Virus record (IMG/VR): IMGVR_UViG_3300045116_000230
Coordinates: 1-21,749 of that record
DNA from: a virus
Reading direction: 5' to 3' (one strand)
Length of the DNA: 21,749 nt
This document shows positions 1 through 7,549 of this stretch, piece after piece. The position numbers were made by a program, and so were the translations under genes. Every line of letters starts with the position of its first letter. The first letter of the stretch is position 1. Under the pieces are notes generated by a model that worked only from the letters and a program-made list of their open reading frames with translations, made no database searches and was not told where the DNA came from.

Positions 1-143
1 GAGAGGAGGGTGGTTTTAGTAACGTTGTTAGGTTGCATGAAGGAAACATTCCTGTAGAGATTTACGATTTTACTAGAGGAGAGGGACATGAGAGAAAGGT
101 GGTTTTAGCTCCATGGGCGGCGCAAGTAGTTTGCGTTAAGTAG
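1..143 (+). CDS. C-terminal end of an unidentified protein (cut by window edge)
   Basis: Reading from base 3, the frame is open to the TAG at 141-143 and gives 46 residues ending APWAAQVVCVK. The other two + frames stop early (TAG near 16, TAG near 55), so this is the only open frame leading to the next gene. The next start codon follows 3 nt after the stop, which fits one operon with the sugar-transfer genes downstream. The fragment is too short to assign to a family, and I see no diagnostic motif. Confidence 0.55.
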   Translation, partial: EEGGFSNVVRLHEGNIPVEIYDFTRGEGHERKVVLAPWAAQVVCVK

Positions 144-146
144 TCT

Positions 147-578
147 ATGAAAATAGATTTCGTTGGTTCGTTTAGAATTGGGAGTGCGGCACAGTTTAAC
201 GTACTTACCTTATCTTTAGACTCGTTTACGGCCAACACACCTAGTTATTTTATAAATAGGGTATTGGTTATAGACGATATTAGTGACCCAATTTATTTTA
301 AGGGGTACGACTTTTCGGAAGGGATTATAGAGGTTCCCAACGCTCACCACTTGGGAGAGTTTGGATCGCGCATGAAGGCTGCCAATTTGTTGTCGAATAT
401 GGGAAGAGGGGATGCTTTATTTGTGCTGGATTTAAGCGCTTATTTTAATAAGGGTTGGGCGGATCAACTAGATTACGTATTTACAGGAAAGGATGATAAT
501 AGTAAACTACTAGTATCTAAATATGGTTGGTTTATATCGTGGGAATTATGGGATAAGTCTTTAATTAATAATGGCTAA
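147..578 (+). CDS. Small hypothetical protein, possibly a minimal GT-A-like fold
   Basis: This encodes 143 residues with no signal peptide or membrane segment. It starts 3 nt after the preceding stop and overlaps the next glycosyltransferase by 8 nt, so the genes are probably translated together. Around residues 92-110 the segment LFVLDLSAYFNKGWADQL resembles the stretch after the metal-binding motif of GT-A glycosyltransferases (hydrophobic strand, acidic residue, then a GW pair). A clear DxD is missing (LDLS instead), and the protein is about half the length of a usual GT-A domain. It may be a degenerate or accessory glycosyltransferase, or something unrelated. The gene itself is well supported by its tight packing. 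The functional reading is inference from context and weak similarity. Confidence 0.6.
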   Translation: MKIDFVGSFRIGSAAQFNVLTLSLDSFTANTPSYFINRVLVIDDISDPIYFKGYDFSEGIIEVPNAHHLGEFGSRMKAANLLSNMGRGDALFVLDLSAYFNKGWADQLDYVFTGKDDNSKLLVSKYGWFISWELWDKSLINNG

Positions 579-1371
579 AGTACAAATAATTATTCCTGTC
601 ATAAATAACCTCTCGTATACCAAGGAAGCAATAGCTTCGATTAAAACTTCGGTTTCTTATAGAGTCGTGGTAATTGATCAAGAGTCGTCGGATGGCACTA
701 AAGAGTGGTGTGACGCTAATAATATTTCTTGCTATAGATTCTCCCCAAGGTTGTCTCTTAGCGGGGCGTGGAATTTTGGGATTAGAGAAGCCCTAAAAGA
801 CTCCGAGTGTGACTACATTTTAGTTGTTAATAACGACATTTTGTTCCACGAAAAGACAATTGATAATTTGATGAATGCTTTGGATAGGACTGGTTACGCC
901 ATGGTGACTGGTAGTAACGTGGCTCCTTATTTAAACTCCGCCCAAGAATTAGTTAATTATAAATGCGACGACAGCCCAGATTTTGACTTTAAACCTATTA
1001 CTAATTGGCGGGAAGAGGGGCCGGACTTTAGTTGTTTTATGATTAATATGAAGACTATAGAGGATATTGGCTACTTTGACGAAAACTTTGTACCGGCATT
1101 TTATGAGGATAATGACTACCATAACCGAATTAAACTAGCTGGCGGGTTTGCTAGGCGTATAACTCGCGCGCCTTATTATCACTTTGGAAGCGTTACGGCT
1201 AGAAGTTCGGGTGTAACCTCTAATAGGGCTGGGAATATCTTTTATTTTAAGTGGAACGCTACCCCCGAGGAGTGTATGGACGGTAAAGGCTGGAAACACC
1301 CATATAACGAAGGCGACAAAGACTGGCGATATTGGTACGGTTGCGATAAATATACGGTAAATACGCGGTAA
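571..1371 (+). CDS. Family 2 (GT-A fold) glycosyltransferase
   Basis: This 266-residue protein probably transfers a sugar from a nucleotide-sugar donor to an acceptor in the cytoplasm. The N-terminus has the family 2 opening strand (VQIIIPVINN, residues 4-13), then VIDQESSDGT (34-43), which matches the nucleotide-binding 'D-xSxDGT' element. The metal-binding DxD position reads VVNNDI (residues 85-90), with Asp89 kept and the first Asp replaced by Asn, common in rhamnosyltransferase-like members. Later, FYEDNDYHNRI is the usual acidic acceptor-side motif. Length is normal for a single-domain GT2. It overlaps the previous gene by 8 nt and lies 24 nt before a GT4 enzyme. The acceptor (virion protein, DNA base or host surface) cannot be told from sequence. 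Confidence 0.88.
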   Translation: MAKVQIIIPVINNLSYTKEAIASIKTSVSYRVVVIDQESSDGTKEWCDANNISCYRFSPRLSLSGAWNFGIREALKDSECDYILVVNNDILFHEKTIDNLMNALDRTGYAMVTGSNVAPYLNSAQELVNYKCDDSPDFDFKPITNWREEGPDFSCFMINMKTIEDIGYFDENFVPAFYEDNDYHNRIKLAGGFARRITRAPYYHFGSVTARSSGVTSNRAGNIFYFKWNATPEECMDGKGWKHPYNEGDKDWRYWYGCDKYTVNTR

Positions 1372-1395
1372 ATATATAATTTTCCTTGTGGTGGT

Positions 1396-2871
1396 ATGGT
1401 AACAACGGAAAAACTACCTGAAAAAAAGAGAAAAGTCCTCTGTTTAATGGATACCCCGTCGTGTTCCACTGGTTTTGGAGTAGTTGCTAGAAATATCTTA
1501 AAGCAATTAGAAAAGACCGGCCTATACGATATTACCGTTTTAGGAATTAACTTCTTTGGTGAATGGTACGATCAAAGCAAGCTACCATTTAAGATCTACC
1601 CCGCCCAGCCTATTGGTTATAGCGATCCGTTTGGTAGAGGAAAATTTTATCAGGTACTTCAAGGTAAAGATCCAAACATTAAGTTGCCATTTGATATTGT
1701 TTTTACTTTGCAAGATCACTTTATTTTAGCGGGAACGGACACGGCTGCTGCTGGTTTTAACTTATCAGAAGGCATTAAGCGTATTCAGGCGGAGGTAGTT
1801 GAGCGGGAAGAAGTGCCGATTGATTATTTGTTTAATTGGGTAGCTTACTGGCCGGTGGACGGGACCTTAAAGCCTTATTGGGTACAAAACTCGATAGAAC
1901 TAGCTGATTATCCGGTGTTTTATACGGAATTTGGAAAAAAAGAAGCATTAAAATATGCCTCTAAAGATAGAAAGTTAGTAGAGCGTGGGGCGGTTATTAA
2001 CCACGGCGTAAACCTAAGCGAGTTTCACCAATTGAGCGACGACGATAGGCGAGCGGCTAGAGATAGTTATTTTAAGGGAATGGTAAAAGACGACACGTTT
2101 TTAATTGTTAATGTCGGTAGAAACCAAATTAGAAAGGACATGGCTAGGACAATAAAGATTTACGCCGAATATAAAAAGATAAATCCTAAAGCCTTTCTAT
2201 ACATTCACGCTAAGCCTTATGACCAAGGGGGAGATTTATGGGAAATGGCCTATCAGTGCGGATTACGGGACGGTGAGGTGGCTTTCCCGACGGAGTTTGA
2301 CGTTAATAAAGGCGTGCCGCTTGAGGTATTAAACAAGATATATAACGCGGCCGATTGCTTACTTACTACTACCCTGGGCGAAGGGTGGGGGTTTATTAAT
2401 ACCGAAGCAATGGCGGTTAAAAGGCCTATTTTGGCCCCTAATAATACGGCTATAACCGAAATATTAGGCATTGACGGGGAGGACATAAGTTTAGAGGCGC
2501 TTAACAATAACTATAGCAAGTGGCGAGGCGTACCATTGCCTTGCGGTACGACTAGTAGCGAGTTTGTTTGTCAAGGAGTGGTAGATAACGAGCGCCTCCG
2601 TCCGCTTACAAATGTTGACGAGGCGGTAAAGAGATTAGACTGGGTTTACAATAGTCCGGCTAGGGTTAAAACTATGGTTGATAATGCTTACGAGTGGATA
2701 AAGGGAAAGGATTGGGATATTGTTTGTCAAGATTGGGTAAGTTTATTTGATAAAGCATACCAAGACGTGCTAGAAGTAAGGAAGTTAGGACATAGGAAAA
2801 TAGGCGGGGAAAGAAATGATATTTGCCCGATCTGTGACGTGAAGTTCAAAAAATGCCCTCACGGTAAATAG
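1396..2871 (+). CDS. GT4-type (GT-B fold) glycosyltransferase with C-terminal zinc-knuckle-like tail
   Basis: This 491-residue protein resembles GT-B retaining glycosyltransferases. The N-terminal domain begins VLCLMDTPSCSTGFGVVARN, with the glycine-rich acceptor loop after the first strand. The C-terminal domain contains LIVNVGRNQIRKD (the usual 'vGRl...Kg' donor-domain entry) and the E-x7-E donor-binding motif, with Glu329 in GEGWGF and Glu337 in NTEAM, followed by PILAPNNTAITEI. The last 18 residues carry CPIC then CPH (Cys477, Cys480, Cys487, His489), a likely small zinc site that is not part of the standard family. The start has no strong ribosome binding site, only GTGGTGGT directly before ATG. 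The family is clear; donor and acceptor are unknown. Confidence 0.88.
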   Translation: MVTTEKLPEKKRKVLCLMDTPSCSTGFGVVARNILKQLEKTGLYDITVLGINFFGEWYDQSKLPFKIYPAQPIGYSDPFGRGKFYQVLQGKDPNIKLPFDIVFTLQDHFILAGTDTAAAGFNLSEGIKRIQAEVVEREEVPIDYLFNWVAYWPVDGTLKPYWVQNSIELADYPVFYTEFGKKEALKYASKDRKLVERGAVINHGVNLSEFHQLSDDDRRAARDSYFKGMVKDDTFLIVNVGRNQIRKDMARTIKIYAEYKKINPKAFLYIHAKPYDQGGDLWEMAYQCGLRDGEVAFPTEFDVNKGVPLEVLNKIYNAADCLLTTTLGEGWGFINTEAMAVKRPILAPNNTAITEILGIDGEDISLEALNNNYSKWRGVPLPCGTTSSEFVCQGVVDNERLRPLTNVDEAVKRLDWVYNSPARVKTMVDNAYEWIKGKDWDIVCQDWVSLFDKAYQDVLEVRKLGHRKIGGERNDICPICDVKFKKCPHGK

Positions 2872-2915
2872 TAACATTACTTTACTAAGCTACAAATTGG
2901 ATGTATATTAGTGGT

Positions 2916-3437
2916 ATGGTTACTAGAAATAGTTTGGGACAGTTCACACGGGAGTCTTGCGGAGAATGTAGCCCTAGATGGAAAGGCAGGATTTTTAGGG
3001 AAGGCTATGTTTATGTGGTTAATAAAGATCACCCGTTTGCCTCAAAACAGGGGTATGTGGCAGAACACCGCCTCGTAGTGGAAAAACATATTGGCCGAGT
3101 TCTTAGGGAGTACGAGATAGTGCATCACATAAACGGAGTAAAAGACGATAATGGGATTGATAATTTAAAGTTATGCGGTGGTCACTCGGAACATAGAAAT
3201 AATCATTTTATCTTGGGATGGTCACGAGAGTTCGAAAACTGTAAAGTTTGTGGTAGTAATATAAAAAAGCACGCCGGGCACGGTTTGTGTACAACTTGTT
3301 ATGTGCGAGAAAAAAGCTGGGAGAAATTCGGAAAACCAAATCGTGACGAGAATGGCAAAATAATCCGCAGTAAGGAATATCGAGTAAAGATTAGTTTGGC
3401 GAATAGATCAAGAAAGGTGGGTGTGAGATGGGTGTAG
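2916..3437 (+). CDS. HNH endonuclease (HNH_3-like) with C-terminal zinc ribbon
   Basis: I chose the ATG at 2916 over the in-frame ATG at 2901 because MVTRNSLGQF is the typical start of phage HNH proteins of this kind and because GTGGT precedes it, as in the gene before. The 173-residue product has YVAEHRLVVEKHIGR (residues 48-62), then the catalytic His-His pair (70-71), Asn83 in IDNL, and His90/His93, giving a complete HNH core. A second pair of CxxC motifs (Cys109/Cys112 and Cys125/Cys128) could bind zinc. It overlaps the small terminase gene by 10 nt. HNH proteins next to terminase genes take part in cos cleavage in some phages. The RNxxGQF-type architecture is equally typical of free-standing homing endonucleases, so either role is possible. 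Confidence 0.85.
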   Translation: MVTRNSLGQFTRESCGECSPRWKGRIFREGYVYVVNKDHPFASKQGYVAEHRLVVEKHIGRVLREYEIVHHINGVKDDNGIDNLKLCGGHSEHRNNHFILGWSREFENCKVCGSNIKKHAGHGLCTTCYVREKSWEKFGKPNRDENGKIIRSKEYRVKISLANRSRKVGVRWV

Positions 3438-4093
3438 AATTAGAAAATGACAAAGATAGGTTGCTGGAGATATGCGATAACGACGTATCACAAGTTAGGT
3501 TTGTTGAGGAATGGTTAAAGAATGGTAGAAACGCAACGGCAGCATATCAAAAATTACATCCAAAGGCGTCTAGGGCGTCTGCTTCGGTAATTGGTTGTAG
3601 AAAGTTAAGCAAAGTTAACACTCAAACTATTCTTAGTCTTTATGGTTTAAGCATTGAGAAGTATTTTGAGCAGTTACGAGATGGCGTGAGCGCGGAAAAG
3701 TGGAATGAGTTTAGCGGAGAACGAGAAGCTGATCACAAGACTCGTCGTGACTATCATAAAGTTCTAGGTAAACTACTCGGTGTGGAAAACGATGATGTAA
3801 ACGTTACTGTTACTAAGTTTTCGGAAGTTCTAAATAGAATAACCTATGAGGAGATTAAGCCACGAGAAATTACAGCAACTATTGAAGTTCCAACCACACG
3901 AGATGCAGAAGGAAGTGATATTAGACCCAGCACGGTTTCGGATACTAAATGCGGGGAGAAGGTTCGGGAAGAGTTTGCTAGGAGCGTATCAAGCAACCTA
4001 CCAGATGTGTTTGAGCAACCAGAGAGTTTGGATAGTAGCCCCAACGATGGACTTGACGGAGAAGATATGGCGGGAGGTACTAAAGTGGTTTAA
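3428..4093 (+). CDS. terS: Small terminase subunit (TerS-like), C-terminus overprinted on terL
   Basis: This 221-residue protein probably recognises phage DNA and loads the large terminase. Residues about 21-67 (VRFVEEWLKNGRNATAAYQK and following) match the helix-turn-helix start of Terminase_2-type small subunits. The middle (residues about 70-130) is helical and charged, as expected for oligomerisation, and ends TKFSEVLNRI. A good site, AAAGGTGG (3413-3420), lies 7 nt before the ATG. The last 82 residues (from about 3846) are read in a different frame from the N-terminus of terL, which is also coding. They are hydrophilic with no recognised domain. Position directly before terL supports the assignment. 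TerS identity is moderately sure; whether the overprinted tail is functional is unknown. Confidence 0.72.
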   Translation: MGVELENDKDRLLEICDNDVSQVRFVEEWLKNGRNATAAYQKLHPKASRASASVIGCRKLSKVNTQTILSLYGLSIEKYFEQLRDGVSAEKWNEFSGEREADHKTRRDYHKVLGKLLGVENDDVNVTVTKFSEVLNRITYEEIKPREITATIEVPTTRDAEGSDIRPSTVSDTKCGEKVREEFARSVSSNLPDVFEQPESLDSSPNDGLDGEDMAGGTKVV

Positions 4094-5159
4094 AAACGAG
4101 TTACGGCCATTTTTAGCTAAGGAACCGTTAGAGGCAAAAGGAAGCTGGAGAATAGAGACTTTAACAAATAGTGTTTTGGAGTGCAAGAGTGCTGACAGTA
4201 AGGGTGGGCTTATTGGTGAGGGTTTAGACTTGTTGCTGATTGACGAGGCAACTAGGGTTAAAGAGTCTGTCTGGGCGGAGGAACTACGGCCTACATTATC
4301 AGATAGGCAGGGGAAGGCGGTATTAATATCTACGCCAAGGGGTAGGAACTGGTACTATCGTGAGTTTTTAAAGGGTAGAAGTAGAGAAAACGGGTATAGT
4401 TGCTACCAACTAGCAAGTAACCTTAACCCATACTTTCCAAGGGAGGAGTGGGAAGCGCTAAAGAAAGAGTTCGGCGAAGATAGCCCCGTTTTTAAGCAGG
4501 AGTTCCTAGCTGAGTTTTTAGATGATATTGGAGCGGTGTTTCGTAATATAAGAGCGTGTATTGGGGGAGAATTGCAGGAACCAAGAGCCTCGACGCGTTA
4601 TGTCATTGGCGCTGATCTTGCCAAAAGCCAAGACTACACGGTACTATGCGTAATGGAGAAGGCGACACGACAAGTAGTGCACTTTGATAGGTTTAGAGAC
4701 TTAACGTACGACATGCAAATGCCAAGAATAGTCAACTTGTCAAAACGTTACAATGGTGCTTTAGTATTATTAGACTCGACAGGTGTTGGCGACCCTGTCT
4801 ACGACGTACTAGCGACAACTGGTTGTAATGTACGCCCTTATAAGTTTACTAATCCAAGTAAGGAAGTACTGATAAGGGGCTTAATGATAGCTCTTGAGAA
4901 TAAAAATATTAGTTATCCTTACTTAGAACCATTAATTAATGAACTTGAAGCCTTTGAGTATAAGATTGGTACTACCGGAGTTATGCGCTATGGTGCGCCG
5001 GAGGGATTACATGACGACTGCGTAATATCCCTATCTTTAGCGGTGGAAGCCTTGCGTGAAGATAGCTTCGGGCTGATAGAATATACAAAGGATTTAATAA
5101 ATGAAAAAGAAGTCACAAGCGGAAATTTACAAGACCTTGTTGGTAGACTCACTTACTAG
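3846..5159 (+). CDS. terL: Terminase large subunit (ATPase and nuclease)
   Basis: This is the DNA-packaging motor that docks on the portal, hydrolyses ATP and cuts concatemers. All motifs are present in the 437 residues: an adenine-binding Q-motif region (FQPHEMQKE, 15-23), Walker A GRRFGKS (37-43), Walker B LLLIDEA (129-135) with Glu134 as the likely catalytic carboxylate, motif III STPRG (162-166), and the RNase H-like nuclease with Asp257, Asp310 and the Asp390-Asp391 pair. The start is forced: TAA lies at 3840-3842 in the same frame, and the next Met would cut into the Q-motif. No ribosome binding site is visible at normal spacing, so translation may depend on the overlapping small-subunit frame. 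It overlaps the portal gene by 59 nt. Confidence 0.95.
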   Translation: MRRLSHEKLQQLLKFQPHEMQKEVILDPARFRILNAGRRFGKSLLGAYQATYQMCLSNQRVWIVAPTMDLTEKIWREVLKWFKNELRPFLAKEPLEAKGSWRIETLTNSVLECKSADSKGGLIGEGLDLLLIDEATRVKESVWAEELRPTLSDRQGKAVLISTPRGRNWYYREFLKGRSRENGYSCYQLASNLNPYFPREEWEALKKEFGEDSPVFKQEFLAEFLDDIGAVFRNIRACIGGELQEPRASTRYVIGADLAKSQDYTVLCVMEKATRQVVHFDRFRDLTYDMQMPRIVNLSKRYNGALVLLDSTGVGDPVYDVLATTGCNVRPYKFTNPSKEVLIRGLMIALENKNISYPYLEPLINELEAFEYKIGTTGVMRYGAPEGLHDDCVISLSLAVEALREDSFGLIEYTKDLINEKEVTSGNLQDLVGRLTY

Positions 5160-6762
5160 TGAGGTAGTGAAGAAGGCCAAGAGAAAAATAAGTAGCGAAA
5201 CAAAAAAAGCAGCTGCTCCTAACGATTTGGCCAAGGATTTATTGAGTTGGAACGTTTCCCCAAGTTTTTTTAATTCTAGGAGTTTCGGTGGCTCTAAGGA
5301 GAAGCCGGAGGGCTCCGTTTCTGTATCTGTTTTAAGAGATTTTAGTATTAATTATCCTATCGCTAGGGCTTGCATTGATTACTTGAAAAGCCGCATTACG
5401 CAATTAAGTTGGGATATTATGCCAATGCAAGAAGACGACTCTAGCGAAGCGGACGAAGCCATAATTAAGGATTTGAAGCGGTTTTTTAGGTCTCCGTCCC
5501 AAGACGGCTCGCACGTAGATAAATTCCTAGAAAGCATACTTGAGGATTACTTAGTAGTGGGGCAACTAGCCATAGAAAAACAACACACTCGTGGCGGTGA
5601 GTTATTAGCGTTGCTACCAGTTGACGTGGCAACAATTAAACTACGAATAGACGAGAGTGGTCGCTTGCCACAACCACCGGACATTGCTTTTGAACAATGG
5701 ATACAAGGACAAAGGGTGGCGGAATTAACTCAAGAAGACTTGATTTTTAGAACAAAAAACGCTCGTCCTAATTCTCCTTTCGGATTATCTCCACTTGAGT
5801 CTTTGATTATCCAAGTGCAATCGGCTTTGGCTGGAGCATTATATAACTACCGCTTCTATACTGATAGCAATATCGCGGAGGGTTTCGTGGAGGTTCCTGA
5901 TAACTGGAGTAAGGATCAAATAAAGGAATATCAAGAATACTTTGATTTATTAATGACCAACCCCAGGCAGAATAGAAAAATAAAATTTATGCCTGGAGGT
6001 ATGAAGTATACGGCTACTCGCAAGCCCGACGATATGGCTTTTGAGCGCTTCGAGCTATGGTTACTAAAGCAAACCTGCGGTGTGTTTGGTGTTCCACCGC
6101 AAGACATTGGTATTACCTACGACGTGAACAAAGCAACAGGCGAGGTGCAAGCTAGTAAGAGTGAAGAAAGGGCTGTGGGGCCTTTAGTGGAGTTCGTGGA
6201 GACGTTATTTACTGACGTTATTATTAACGATTTTGGCTTTGAGGACTTAAAGTTTGCTTTTGTTAATGTCAACCCCGTCGATAAAAAGGAAGAGGCGGAA
6301 ATTGACAAGATAAAGATTGAGTCTGGTGTTTTAAGCGTGGACGAGGTGCGTAGACGCGATGGTTATGAGGAAATTGGTTTAAACCACTACATTCAAGGCG
6401 GGGCACCGGTTTTGGTAGAAGATTTAGTAACAGGTAAGTACTACGAGCGGCAATTGGCCATTAAACAACCAACTATTATTGAACAAAAAGAAGAAAACAA
6501 GGAACAAAAGGATAAAGAGGCTAAGGCTGATATTAAGCGCTGGAAGGTTTGTACTATTAAGGATTTCAAGGAGGGTCGTCCATTAAGGAGGTTTGATAGT
6601 ATTTACATTGACGACGAAATAAGGGAGGACATAAGTAAGCAACTTTCCTTAATTAGTACCCGTGAAGACATAAATGCCGTTTTTGACGTTTACCTAAACG
6701 GAAACTATGACGTAATAGCACGCTTGCTTAAGTTTGATAATGAAGTTTCAAAATATCTCTAA
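5101..6762 (+). CDS. Phage portal protein
   Basis: This 553-residue protein is the likely dodecameric ring at the unique head vertex. The central region shows portal-family features: FSINYPIARACIDYLKSRI early on, then RPNSPFGLSPLESLI followed by a helical stretch, and GVFGVPPQDIGI near the wing/stem region, all in the usual order for SPP1/HK97-type portals. The C-terminus has a lysine/glutamate-rich helix (EQKEENKEQKDKEAK) and a variable tail. The ATG at 5101 is supported by AAGGA (5089-5093) at 7-8 nt spacing, which puts 59 nt inside the end of terL. It is followed, with a 23-nt overlap, by the MuF-type gene, the normal order. Length is normal for the family. Confidence 0.92.
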   Translation: MKKKSQAEIYKTLLVDSLTSEVVKKAKRKISSETKKAAAPNDLAKDLLSWNVSPSFFNSRSFGGSKEKPEGSVSVSVLRDFSINYPIARACIDYLKSRITQLSWDIMPMQEDDSSEADEAIIKDLKRFFRSPSQDGSHVDKFLESILEDYLVVGQLAIEKQHTRGGELLALLPVDVATIKLRIDESGRLPQPPDIAFEQWIQGQRVAELTQEDLIFRTKNARPNSPFGLSPLESLIIQVQSALAGALYNYRFYTDSNIAEGFVEVPDNWSKDQIKEYQEYFDLLMTNPRQNRKIKFMPGGMKYTATRKPDDMAFERFELWLLKQTCGVFGVPPQDIGITYDVNKATGEVQASKSEERAVGPLVEFVETLFTDVIINDFGFEDLKFAFVNVNPVDKKEEAEIDKIKIESGVLSVDEVRRRDGYEEIGLNHYIQGGAPVLVEDLVTGKYYERQLAIKQPTIIEQKEENKEQKDKEAKADIKRWKVCTIKDFKEGRPLRRFDSIYIDDEIREDISKQLSLISTREDINAVFDVYLNGNYDVIARLLKFDNEVSKYL

Positions 6763-7549
6763 GGCTATAAATAAGGCTCTTAGCGAACTGGGGGTCAATC
6801 CTGTAATTAATCGGTTAGAACGATCTAAGGAAGCTAAGAAGACCGAAAACTTGTTACAGGCAGCCATTGCCGAGCAGATCTCTAAACCACTAACTACGCA
6901 AACGGTTGGTATGGCTTTCCAATTAACTAGGAAGGCCGAGGCTAATTTATACATAACTAACCTTTATCGTAATTACGTGAAGACGCTTGACGAGGAAGCG
7001 TTACAGACTTTGGAGGCGCTAATGCGTACTTCGGCTATTAGTGGTGGTAATTTTGCTTTTGATTTATTGGGGAAGGAAGATCGTTTCACATTAAACGAGG
7101 AGCAAAAAAACGCCATTAGTTTAAGACGATCCTTTGTTGAGGAGAGTATTTATTTAACCACGCTAGCCTTTCTGGCGATTAGAGTGGAAAATGCTAAGTC
7201 TGACGGATTAAGCGTGGAGGAGACTATAGATTATATTAAAAAAGACATACCAAGTGTCTCTAAAAATAGGTCTAAGTTGATAGTTACCAATGAGATTGCG
7301 GAGGCTAGTAGCGGGTTTGAGTATGAGGTGTTTAAAGATTCTGGGGTTACTGTACTACGGTGGGTCACTGCTCTTGACGAGAGAGTGTGTCCTTGGTGCA
7401 GCGGATTACACGGAGAGACTATTAGCACTGGAAATAAATTCAACGTCGCGGCTAAGGAAACTAATTACGCAAGAGAGCATCCGCCTATCCACATAGGTTG
7501 TAGGTGCTGGCTTGACCCCGTGGAAGTTAAAGGAGTACCTTTAAAATGA
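6740..7549 (+). CDS. MuF-type phage head morphogenesis protein (SPP1 gp7-like)
   Basis: This minor head protein of 269 residues is typically associated with the portal and packaged in the capsid. The C-terminal MuF signature is complete: LRWVTALDERVCPWCSGLHG, then HPPIHIGCRCW, with the paired CxxC and CRC cysteines and the HPPIHxGC core. The N-terminal two thirds are helical. I prefer ATG 6740 over an in-frame TTG at 6734 because TTG is weaker and the longer form adds only two residues. It overlaps the portal end by 23 nt and the next gene by 4 nt. The order portal then MuF then scaffold/capsid is standard, although here two to four extra genes are inserted before the protease. Confidence 0.9.
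   Translation: MKFQNISKAINKALSELGVNPVINRLERSKEAKKTENLLQAAIAEQISKPLTTQTVGMAFQLTRKAEANLYITNLYRNYVKTLDEEALQTLEALMRTSAISGGNFAFDLLGKEDRFTLNEEQKNAISLRRSFVEESIYLTTLAFLAIRVENAKSDGLSVEETIDYIKKDIPSVSKNRSKLIVTNEIAEASSGFEYEVFKDSGVTVLRWVTALDERVCPWCSGLHGETISTGNKFNVAAKETNYAREHPPIHIGCRCWLDPVEVKGVPLK

Noticed and set aside
3831-3849. Frameshift from terS into terL to make a fusion
   Set aside because: The terL frame has TAA at 3831-3833 and 3840-3842, no slippery run is present, and terL has its own ATG, so no fusion signal is seen.
6734-6742. TTG at 6734 as MuF start
   Set aside because: ATG 6740 is two codons later, a stronger start, and loses nothing conserved.
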